A DNA stretch of 64,000 bases from Mya arenaria (lineage: Eukaryota > Mollusca > Bivalvia > Myida > Myidae). Shown here one piece after another: positions 55,924 through 64,000 of the stretch. Each line of letters opens with the position of its first letter. Position 1 is the first letter of the stretch. The notes under the pieces are model-generated. The model did no database searches. It was not told where the DNA came from and saw nothing but the letters and a program-made list of their open reading frames with translations. The DNA is taken from the NCBI RefSeq assembly GCF_026914265.1, contig NC_069124.1, forward strand, positions 22,320,592 through 22,384,591, read 5' to 3'. The position numbers and the translations under genes were made by a program.

Positions 55924-57679
55924 CATTGTTATTTTTAATCGTTATTTATTAGATCAATTGAATATTAAGTTGTTATTGTGTGTAATAGTTATTGAATTGT
56001 CATTTTTAATCGTTATTCACTAAATCCATTGACGATTTAGTTTTAATTGTGTGTAATAGTTCTTGCAATAAAACTAAGAATATGACATTGCCTTTTAATG
56101 CAGTTTTAAGACTCCTGTCAGCTATGGTGGGGCGAACAGATATACACCAGAATTCAGAGATACTGATACAGAGGTAAGCAGATTTCCCCTATTCGTAGTA
56201 GGGATCCATAATTTTATGAGAAAACATGACTGTATTTTATGCACAAAATGGAATGAATGAGGGCTGTTCACGAAGGTCATAGACTTCTTTAAAAAAAAAC
56301 TTATTTTTTAAAGTATTGAACTATTTTTTTTTCAAAATCAACACCAGAATATTCTTTCTCAGTGAACAAAATAATACTACTAAAATTGCACCGATCTATG
56401 TACGGATTTCGCGTATTAATCCGCGTCTGCGACAAATAACGTGTACGTGTACTCGTTCATGTTAAGATGAAGTTAAGTTTTTAAGTAGTTCGCGACCTCT
56501 TTCTAACTTGTACTTGTAGGCTCATTATCTATTCGTATCCATTCTTATCCTCGTGCTATAGTTTAAACTTTATTCATTCAACAAATAGCATACAAACATA
56601 CAAATGTTGTATGTATGAACATGAAAAACATCACAATGTGTTCGTGCCATCGCACTTGTCATATTAAATATGGACAATTTGCACACACCTATAAGTATGA
56701 CGCACGGCGCAGACTGTAGCCCACGCATTCACGTGCACGTACATAGATTAGGCACGGCGCAGACAGTAGCCCACGCGTTCACGTGCACGTACCTGGATGA
56801 CACACGGCACATACAGTAGCCCACGCGTACACGTGAACGTACCTGGAAGACGCACGGCACAGACACTAGCCCACGCGTTCACGTGCACGTACCTAGATGG
56901 CACACGGCACAGACAGTAGCCCATGCGTACACGTGACGTATCTGGATGACGCACGGCACAGACAGTAGCCCTCGCGTTCACGTACACGTACCTGGATGAC
57001 TCACGACGCATACAGTAGCCCACGCGTCCACGTGCACGTACCTGGATGACACACGGCACAGACAGTAGCCCATGCGTACACGTGCAAATACCAGAAGGCG
57101 CAAGACACAGACAGTAGCCCACGCGTTCACGTGCACGTACATGTATGGCGCACGGCACGGACAGTAGCTTACGCGTACACATGCACGTACAAGAAGCGTT
57201 TCACGAACTTTCTATTCACATAAACATGATCATTTAGACAATTTTCGGGGCGCACGCCGGTTGCATCTCTCCCCCCCCCCCCCCTCCATCCCGACATAGA
57301 ATAACAGCTAGTGATGTTAAAACATGTTAAGCATGTATCGTGTGACGTTATTTTTAGATCTATTACTAGAATTACCTTATGTTATGGTAACACGTATAAT
57401 TAAATGAAGGGCAGTGTACTCAAATAAGTACCGCATATAAAGGACATAATTTATTTTAATATTATCCGCTGAATGCATAGTTCTTGACCAACTCTGGTAT
57501 ATAATGATTGTTCACAACACCATTTAAATAAAACTACTGTACTGTGCATTTAAAGAGTTCGCGACTTTAAATATGATGTATTTTAAAAGCATAATTGTTA
57601 TATGTGTCATACATATATAAGTGCTATGCGTTTATCATTTCAGAGTGAGGAATTCATTTCTGCATTACCACAGCTGTGA
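50769..57679 (+). CDS. Gene C: signal peptide, galactose-binding-like domain, one EGF-like unit, membrane span, longer tail
   Basis: Eight exons: 50769-50783, 52025-52088, 52622-52855, 53030-53254, 54279-54416, 55672-55810, 56104-56173, 57644-57679. GT-AG throughout; 921 nt open to TGA 57677-57679 (about 306 residues). Exon lengths and phases of the signal, lectin and EGF parts equal those of A and B exactly, which confirms the models. It keeps only the first EGF unit; relics of others lie at 54.86-55.42 kb. Its cytoplasmic tail (about 35 residues) is encoded by two exons not found in A or B. Predicted type I surface receptor; ligand and signalling partners unknown. Confidence 0.8.
51165..51920. 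repeat. Degenerate tandem repeat in intron 1 of gene C
   Basis: Four or so units of about 180 bp containing GATGA..CCTATTGATTTTGAGG and GCAGTGACATT/GGTGACATTG blocks, with AGGTCA-like half sites. Resembles a satellite widespread in bivalve DNA (from memory). The 105-codon frame at 51531-51848 lies inside it and is not considered a gene. Confidence 0.5.
52622..53254 (+). CDS. Gene C galactose-binding-like domain, exons 3 and 4
   Basis: Exon 3 (52622-52855) and exon 4 (53030-53254), 234 and 225 bp, phase 1-1. Landmarks are AVYQSTTFDTCLASN, SPWLQIDFS and FRRPWPSVMAICEVEVLNTG. The coding exons align with A and B without gaps while the introns do not, which argues for selection on the protein. 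Confidence 0.8.
54279..54416 (+). CDS. Gene C single EGF-like exon
   Basis: 138 bp, phase 1-1, eight cysteines; DCGNGFFGDKCANVCRCKDK and GCFAGWQGDSC. Orthologous to the first EGF unit of A and B. Confidence 0.8.
54857..54985 (+). pseudogene. Dead EGF exon of gene C (second unit)
   Basis: Recognisable counterpart of exon 4238-4375: TCTGGTGACGAAATCGG, then CATTGCTGTGACGACGG, ACTCCATCAATGATACATG and CCCGGGTGGCATG. It has in-frame stops, small indels and no usable acceptor. Confidence 0.7.
55144..55419 (+). repeat. Four tandem relics of an EGF exon 3' end
   Basis: Units at about 55144, 55213, 55296 and 55378 each carry a decayed TAACGACTTGCAAGGACC plus CACGTTGTCATTGAG|GTAT, corresponding to the last about 45 bp of the VCGFGHF exon, its donor and the following intron (compare 9670-9715). 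Spacing is about 70-82 bp. Not translatable. Confidence 0.65.
55672..55810 (+). CDS. Gene C transmembrane exon
   Basis: After TTAAATTATAG, phase 1 to 2. YEKLQEYERRYKGYVAAVGV matches the YEELKKYKSRY segment of A and B, then a hydrophobic span (LSFVVVILIAVIVI) and basic KTQK. It lacks the Thr-rich stalk of A and B. Confidence 0.8.
55849..55922. repeat. (TA)n microsatellite
   Basis: About 74 bp of uninterrupted AT dinucleotide in the intron after the transmembrane exon of gene C. Confidence 0.95.
56104..57679 (+). CDS. Gene C cytoplasmic-tail exons 7 and 8
   Basis: Exon 7 (56104-56173, phase 2 to 0) encodes FKTPVSYGGANRYTPEFRDT followed by DTE. Exon 8 (57644-57679) encodes SEEFISALPQL and TGA. 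The tail has two Tyr and an acidic Thr/Ser cluster (DTDTESEE), plausible phosphorylation sites by inference only. The donor after DTE is GTAAGC and the acceptor is ATCATTTCAG. Confidence 0.75.
56700..57190. repeat. 48-bp GC-rich minisatellite in the last intron of gene C
   Basis: About ten units of ACACGGCACAGACAGTAGCC, then CACGCGTTCACGTGCACGTA and CCTGGATG. Each unit holds ACGCGT and usually CACGTG and GCGTG. The - strand 144-codon frame of 16-residue repeats follows from the unit length. Confidence 0.9.
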
Positions 57680-57945
57680 AAAAATGTTCAACGAACTTAT
57701 TCGCACTTTTCAACCGTCCAGGACGTTGTGGGGTTTTTTGCTTGAAGCTATTATTGTCGCCTATGCTCGCTGAATTGTATCAGTCAGGACGAGAATGTTA
57801 TTTCCATACGCATGCATACTGATGCACTTCATGTTTCCAAGGGATCTTCCCCAGCATGTATCTATAGTTAGATTGGCATAATGTGACATACTAAACGGAA
57901 AACCATAACCGATATGGCAGTATGTACCTGTATCACATTTATGTT

Positions 57946-57952
57946 TATAAAG
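57946..57952 (+). promoter_or_regulatory. Candidate TATA box
   Basis: TATAAAG, 59 bp upstream of the ATG at 58011. In an AT-rich genome this is weak evidence by itself. Confidence 0.25.
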
Positions 57953-58010
57953 GCAACATTAGTTTCATTGTTTCACGCATGAATAATGGAAACGAATTTG
58001 TACTTGCAAA

Positions 58011-58241
58011 ATGTCATCCACGTTTTCTGGCATACTGGGAAAGGTACGGATACAAACTTATGTAGTATTTGTATTGACTGCCATTATCTTGGTAAATCAT
58101 CTGAAAGTGAAGCCGGAATGTACATGTAACTTTCTGACTAATATGCATAGTGGTGTGAGGGACCAATTTGAGTATTTCGATAGAATGTCCAGCAGCTGGG
58201 ATTTTGACAAACAGGATTCATCCGCCTCGAACGAAAAATGA
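58011..58241 (+). CDS. Possible single-exon small membrane protein (76 residues)
   Basis: Not recognised. AAAATGTC start context, then about 16 polar/basic residues, a hydrophobic segment (TYVVFVLTAIILVNHL, residues about 16-31), a Cys pair (ECTCNF) and a polar, acidic C-terminus (WDFDKQDSSASNEK). Looks like a type II or signal-anchored protein. TATAAAG lies 59 bp upstream and AATAAA about 190 bp downstream. It could instead sit in the 3' untranslated region of gene C, which stops 331 bp upstream with no earlier AATAAA. Confidence 0.4.
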   Translation: MSSTFSGILGKVRIQTYVVFVLTAIILVNHLKVKPECTCNFLTNMHSGVRDQFEYFDRMSSSWDFDKQDSSASNEK

Positions 58242-58430
58242 GCATATCATACTATTTTGTGGCATAAGTGTCTTGGACTCATTCTTAGTTGTAGCTTTGA
58301 AAATATTTCCGGGTATGCCGCCATTTCCTTTTATTGTGTAAATCCGATCGTTAGGGTATATATAAACTTGGTCGGCGATACTTGATACGTTTATTTGGAG
58401 ATTATATAACTGTACATAGATGACATTTGT

Positions 58431-58436
58431 AATAAA
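58431..58436 (+). terminator. Candidate polyadenylation signal
   Basis: AATAAA, the first after the stop of gene C and after the 76-residue frame. Confidence 0.35.
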
Positions 58437-58609
58437 TATATAAAGTGATTTTCTTGCAACTTAATCACTAACTTAACCTAAAACATTCAATATTGAAATA
58501 TTAAAACCTTGATATTAAATATATCAATTTAAACTATCATTATTCCCTGATTATACAAGTATGACTACAGGGACAGGCCAAGTAGTCGAAAATTAAACAA
58601 ACCTGTTTA

Positions 58610-58730
58610 GGGGCATAGGGCAATGGCCCAAAAGACATTTAACTAGAGACACAAACGTATAACCACTAAATACATAAATACAAACAGACCACATACACAT
58701 CAAAATATATAGCTTATATTTTACTAGGCG
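58610..58730. repeat. Dispersed repeat family 1, copy 2
   Basis: Shares AACTAGAGACACAAACG and CAGACCACATACACATCAAA with 49110-49290. Confidence 0.45.
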
Positions 58731-59739
58731 GTAACTCCAACCTTAAAGATGCTCTATTACTTCCAACAAAAATTTACCACAATTAATACTATTGTTTTTA
58801 TTATTCCAAATAGGATGAATAAATGTCGAAAACAATGGTTCATATGAAGGATACTGAGTTTAATTAACGAAATGTGCATAAAACACGGTATTTTTACCTT
58901 ATGAGACTATAGAAGATCACAGTAAATATTTTAGCACTCACCAATCATTTAATAATTGTGCGTTTTCAGCTATTAAATACTAAGTTACAATCTTGTTATC
59001 AGTATTTAATATTTTCCATAGATGCATTAGATAGTAAGTAGTTTAAGGTTTATCAGTCAAAATTGTTGTTTGTTATACATGTGTATGTATTGATTTTGAA
59101 TAAGAGTGTCACTTTTAAAGTTTGTCAATAAAAATATCTGTATGAATGTGTGATCTGTCTCGGCTGTTTCGTACGGTGCATATTTCGTTTAGTGTTTGTT
59201 TAGCCTAAACCTTTTGCCTTTAAACTTGGCATCCGTTAAAGGTTTGTCACTACACAGTAAGATTTATAAAAACACAACTTTCAAATGTGTATTGGCTCGG
59301 ACATTGCACAATATAACAGTACCATGATCTCTCTAAGTGTCACATTTACAGTTTGAATACTTAATAATATCTTCATAATGCATACTCTATTGGCAATATC
59401 TCATACCATTTAAAGCAAAGTTTCTGGAACAATCTCTTTTCTAGCAGCACGTGTCTTACAGTCAAAAATTGGAATCCGTCAAATGTTATGGCCATTTTTT
59501 TATTCTTAAAAAATAGACCATCTCAAATACAAATGTTCAGTAACGTCATGAACCAGTCCTTAATTTATTTCCTACATCTCTTCATAGACTGGTTCAATTA
59601 ACTGATAACGGCATTGCTTAAGTTCTTACATCATTACACAGTCCATGTCTTGGCCAGAGTTTATAAGATATACTACTTTATAATTTGATAACTTTTATTT
59701 TTAATATTTATGCAAAAAGCTACAGAAACAAGCTCAGTA

Positions 59740-59880
59740 GCAAACAGTTTAAACATAAACCTGGTTTAATGGCACCGGAAAAACGCCAAGGACATATAAC
59801 ATAAAATCACAAACAAGAAACATGGAAGAACAGCACAAAACTCCACAAGCAGCACAGTGCATACAAACTTTTTCTGCGAA
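59740..59880 (-). repeat. Dispersed repeat family 2, copy 2 (inverted)
   Basis: AAACCTGGTTTAATGGCACC, then GCCAAGGACATA, ACAAGAAACATGGAAGAACA. Reverse of 49488-49600. Confidence 0.5.
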
Positions 59881-60679
59881 ATATTTGGAATAATGTTTAT
59901 TTAGTCATGACCGAGACATTTGCGGATGAATTATTAAGTAAAATGGCAAGCTTAAGTCTGGAATATCATTTGTAAAATTTATTTTAAAAGTACCTTGTAT
60001 TTTCTGCTTATAACTATACAGGCATGAAAACCTTTTTTAATAAGATGAAACAAATCGAATGTGAAATAATGTTATTTTGTTTACCTTTGTATTAGTTACA
60101 AAATTTTAAGATTGTAATGGAGCATTGCGTATAGAATTCGCGCCAATTATGTGCCATATATTGAGTCGATTTTGATGCCCATGGAAAACAATAAACAGCT
60201 TAAAATAATTTGAAAATGGGGCTTTCATTTGCAAAGTCTTCAATAGATTTATATACATAGAAGTCTACCCTTTATCCTTATGTAGGCATTAACGAATAAT
60301 TTAAACATGAAATCCTTTCCACTATTTTAAGAATCATAAAATGATGTTCATCCAGTATTATTGCTCTTCATCAAAACAAAACTAAATGTGCACACTACTA
60401 GGTTCATACATAAAATTGACAATTATGGCTTAACAACATACAAAATCGAAATCAAAGTACATAAGAGTCTGATCACAAAAACTTAAAACTTATCGGGTTT
60501 ATGAAGACCAAAATTTGACCTGTAGCACACAATTAAGCAATAGCAAAGTTTTGCAATATATGACAGAAATAACACAGTGCAAAAACGAGTCGGCAACAAA
60601 AACAGGAATCTATAAGAACACATTCCATTGAAATATTTGAACGAATAAATTGGTTAACAATTGAAAATCAATTTGATTG

Positions 60680-61090
60680 CCCTACAGACATTAGGCCTTC
60701 CATACTTTCGATAGAAACACTCGTTGATCTGGGGAAAAATTACCTTAATTGCATTAAGCGACCAAATGTATCCCTGGTAGGACGAGTGTTGCCTGTTAGC
60801 AAGCAAAGGCATAACCATCCGAGTGTGAGACTTGAGCCAAACTTAGATATCCTTTAGGCATCCCATACTTCCTAAAAAGCCACTGGTTCGACCTTTGAAA
60901 ATAACTATAGCATTAAATTTAGAAGCCAACTGTACACCCCTAAAGACGATTGTTGCGTGTTATTAAGCATCGTCACTCCGAGTGTGAAACAAAAATGAAT
61001 CTTGTTCTAATGTCATCGAGGCTTCCTTTACTTTCGATAAAAGCTTGATTTTGACCAGGGGAGAATTTACCTCATTTGCATTTACGGTCA
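60680..61090. repeat. Degenerate tandem repeat, about 160-bp unit
   Basis: Two and a half units with CCATACTTTCGATAGAAAC / CCTTTACTTTCGATAAAAG, GGGGAAAAATTACCT / GGGGAGAATTTACCT, and CCGAGTGTGA near the end of each. Confidence 0.6.
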
Positions 61091-61109
61091 AAGGTTTTAA
61101 CAATGAAAC

Positions 61110-61430
61110 GCATACTATTAAAATTGTATATGTTATGCATAATGTTATCGGGTGAATATCCGTAGTTCCTTGAAATGCAGCTATAAGTCATCGGCAATGT
61201 CATACAGAATAACAAAATGTCAGTTGACTATTCGACGTGCTTTAGATTGCAACTCTGTATTCATTGTCAATGTTATACATATTATAGTTATGTGAGTATC
61301 CACAGTGCTTTAGAATTCAAATTTGTGGTATTTGTCAATGCTATTAATACTATGGCAAGATGAATATCCACAGTGTTTCAGAATACAACTCTGGGTCCAT
61401 TGGCAAAGACATACAGAATTGAAAAAACAC
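61110..61430. repeat. Degenerate tandem repeat, about 85-bp unit
   Basis: Three to four units with GTGAATATCCGTAG / GAGTATCCACAGTGCTTTAG / GAATATCCACAGTGTTTCAG followed by a CATTGGCAAAGACATAC-type block. 61430-62261 holds nothing recognised. Confidence 0.6.
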
Positions 61431-62261
61431 CCCCAGAATGCACTCAACGGGAATTATGTTATACATAAATGTTTATTTAAATAGAAAATTGTCGTCAATG
61501 TAAAATATGATATATGTCGATGTCCAGCTTAGGCATGCAGCTTAATTCATTATATGGTCCATGACTTTACACACCTCAAGATATAGGACGATCGGATTAA
61601 AATGTGAAAGGAGAATCGGTGCGGTCCGAGACACCTGAATAATGCAGCAGACACGAATTTCAATGAAACAATGCGCAATATTAATTGTTTAAAAACGCTA
61701 TTTAACATGAGTGTGGACATAAGGCTTATTTATAATATATTCTTGGGGCATTTTGTAAAATATTTTATCAGGAACACGGCGTTTCTTACCAAAGTGTACG
61801 GGATTATATAGCGGCAACCTGGCATATTAAAATAAGAGTGTACCCTCTGAAAGGGAACCAATCAGCTTTTTGGTGATGTATATTGTTAAAGTAAGAATCT
61901 ATTAAGACAATCCAAACTGTTGCTTTGATTGACGGATTACGACGTACCTAGTTTTTAACGTAAGTTAACCAAAACGCTTCTTTTAAATAAATTTTATCAT
62001 GGAAAATAGAGTTCTCGAGAATACGATGGCTATGATTTCACATCAAAGATGCCAAAGATGGCATAAGCAACTGCTCTGCAATTAGTTCCGTTTTCTTTCC
62101 TTAAACCAGTGTGTACATAAATTACTAATTTTATTGTTTCAACTTCATGTCGATTTGTTTGTGTATATCTGTATATATCAATACTGTTAGTTAAAAATAT
62201 TGTTTAATGGTTTTTAATTTATACAGCAATCCGAACAATCGGTGTTAATATGTGTGAAATT

Positions 62262-63035
62262 AAAACATATACGAGTAGATTGTTAAACTAAAACATATAA
62301 GAGTAGATTGTTAAACTAAAACATATAAGAGTAGATTGTTAAATTCAAACATATAAGAGTAGATTGTTCAATTCAAACATATAAGAGTTGATTGTTAAAT
62401 TCAAACATATAAGAGTAGATTGTTAAATTCAAACATATAAGAGTAGATTGTTAAATTCAAACAAAGAAGAGTAGATTGTTAAATTCAAACATATAAGAGT
62501 AGATTGTTAAATTCAAACATATAAGAGTAGATTGTTAAATTCAAACAAATAAGAGTAGATTGTTAAATTCAAACATATAAGAAAAGATTGTTAAATTCAA
62601 ACATATAAGAGTAGATTGTTAAATTCAAATATATAAGAGTAAATTGTTAAATTTAAATATGTAAGAGTAGATTATTCAATTCATACAAATAAGAGTATAT
62701 TGCTAAATTAAAAAATATAAGAGTAGATTGTTAAATTAAAACAAATAAGAGTAGATTGTGAAATAAAAACATATACGAGTAGATTGTTAAATTAAACATA
62801 TAAGAGTAGATTGTTAAATGAAAACATATAAGAGTAGATTGTTAAATTAAAACATATAAGAGTAGATTGTTAAATTAAAACATATAAGAGTAAATTGTTA
62901 AATTAAAACATATAAGAGTAGATTGTTAAATTAAAACATATAAGAGTAGATTGTTAAATTCAACATATAAGAGTATATTGTGAAATTTAAACATATAAGA
63001 GTAAATTGTTAAATTAAAACATATAAGAGAAGATT
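62262..63035. repeat. 28-bp AT-rich minisatellite
   Basis: About 27 units of AAACATATAAGAGTAGATTG plus TTAAATTC, with two sub-types (TTAAATTC in the left half, TTAAATTA in the right half). No spacers. Confidence 0.95.
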
Positions 63036-63347
63036 ATTTATTTTGTGTCAAAAGATATTTCATTCGTCAAAAACGTCATAAATCTGGATCAGAGTATTTT
63101 TTTCGATCGGACATTTGTAAGCACATCAAAATATTAGCATTAGCCATTGAAAAAGGTAACAACGAAACAATTATTACAACTTTTTTATAACTCGTTTACT
63201 ACATCAAACTAGCTAAAATGTTCTTGGTAATTAGAAACATATCATGCAGTGTTTCATAGTTTAAGCAATTATATAAAAAAACTCCATGGAACTGAAGATA
63301 TTGTTTTCTGTTCATAATATTGTTTGCAATTTTTTGACGGAGGTATT

Positions 63348-63966
63348 TCATTCTCTCCTTTCCATCCGCACAAACAAAGGTCCCTCGAGTTTATTAACAC
63401 CAGTCGGTGATGGCAGCATTGGAACCTGAAAAGAAATAATAATAACATAAATTAGAATAGTATAACAGAACTGAAAATATAGTAAGACTATACAACAGTA
63501 CATTGTCTAAATACATGTATTTATAAATATGTCATTTACACGTGATTCAATAAATGACATTTTTTACGTCATTTATTTAAATAAAAGTCACTACAAAGTT
63601 AATGCAGATTTATTAAATAATCATTACAAGTTTGTTGACAACGGCAATGAGGAAATTCAAAATCACAAAATCTCATCAGCAATTATACAGGAAATCGCCG
63701 CCTGACATTTTTAGAATCGATTCGGTGTGGAGACTTTTATGTATTAAAAGTAATTAAGAGTTCTTTAAATTAGCATGGTAACGAGTTGATAACATTGCAT
63801 TATTCGCATAATCAGGCGCGTTACTCTTTAACATTTCATTTAACACACGCTATTTATTACACCGTAAGGTGGAAATTTTATTGCCAATGTGGTACGAAAC
63901 ACTTACATTATTCTGTCCAACCTTTGCCAATGAAAGTATACTGAACTTGCGATTCACGCTCGTTAC
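63348..63966 (-). CDS. Two possible 3' exons of a - strand gene entering from the right
   Basis: On the - strand, 63966-63907 (60 bp) is bounded by TATTGATAG and GTAAGT, and 63425-63348 follows TATTATTTCTTTTCAG. Spliced in phase 0 they read on (FSILSLAKVGQNN, then VPMLPSPTGVNKLEGPLFV) to TGA. In another frame the first exon reads SQVQYTFIGKGWTE and stops by itself, so the frame is undecided. Splice signals are good, but the protein is not recognised and the upstream exons lie beyond the window. Confidence 0.3.
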
Positions 63967-64000
63967 CTATCAATAACACTTTTAAGGGTGCTTTAATTAT

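Larger units (their letters stand above)
58450..60680. other. Intergenic, no gene recognised
   Basis: AT-rich with no frame above about 60 codons. Contains two dispersed-repeat fragments (58610-58730, 59740-59880). An AATAAA near 59.13 kb has no associated gene. Confidence 0.5.

Overview
The window is animal nuclear DNA. It is AT-rich, its genes are split by GT-AG introns, and it is crowded with mobile elements. The gene family (secreted or membrane galactose-binding-like domain followed by eight-cysteine EGF units) and the mix of retroelements (DIRS-like, Ty3-like, tRNA-derived SINEs, a satellite with AGGTCA-like half sites) point to a mollusc, most likely a bivalve. That placement is inference; no marker gene is present.

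The genes of interest are three head-to-tail paralogues on the + strand, reconstructed here exon by exon: A (1043-10656), B (28352-36512) and C (50769-57679). Each encodes a signal peptide, one F5/8C or fucolectin-like (galactose-binding-like) domain on two exons, a run of EGF-like units each on its own 138-bp phase 1-1 exon, one membrane span and a short cytoplasmic tail. EGF number is 5 in A, 7 in B and 1 in C (plus relics). All three frames splice through without a stop: about 483, 583 and 306 residues. The layout suggests cell-surface recognition or scavenger-type receptors, with copy number changing by exon duplication and decay.

Layout: 1-440 36-bp satellite; 0.5-15.1 kb unit A, interrupted inside its EGF array by a 3.1-kb DNA transposon with about 447-bp inverted ends; 15.1-21.7 kb intergenic, with a SINE and a deleted Ty3-like LTR element (- strand); 21.7-22.0 kb satellite relic; 23.1-26.1 kb decayed DIRS-like element (- strand); 26.6-27.9 kb large 36-bp satellite; 27.8-42.2 kb unit B, a diverged duplicate of unit A; 42.4-45.1 kb DIRS-like element (+ strand); 46.0-48.6 kb nest of mariner, LINE and tyrosine-recombinase fragments; 50.8-57.7 kb gene C; 57.9-58.5 kb possible one-exon small membrane protein; 58.5-63.0 kb repeats and minisatellites; 63.3-64.0 kb possible 3' exons of a - strand gene that enters from the right.

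Units A and B match from the satellite to about 15.08/42.19 kb, so they come from one segmental duplication. Insertions found in only one copy (SINE and large transposon in A, MITE in B), and arrays expanded in only one copy (pentanucleotide and 15-bp repeats in B), post-date it.
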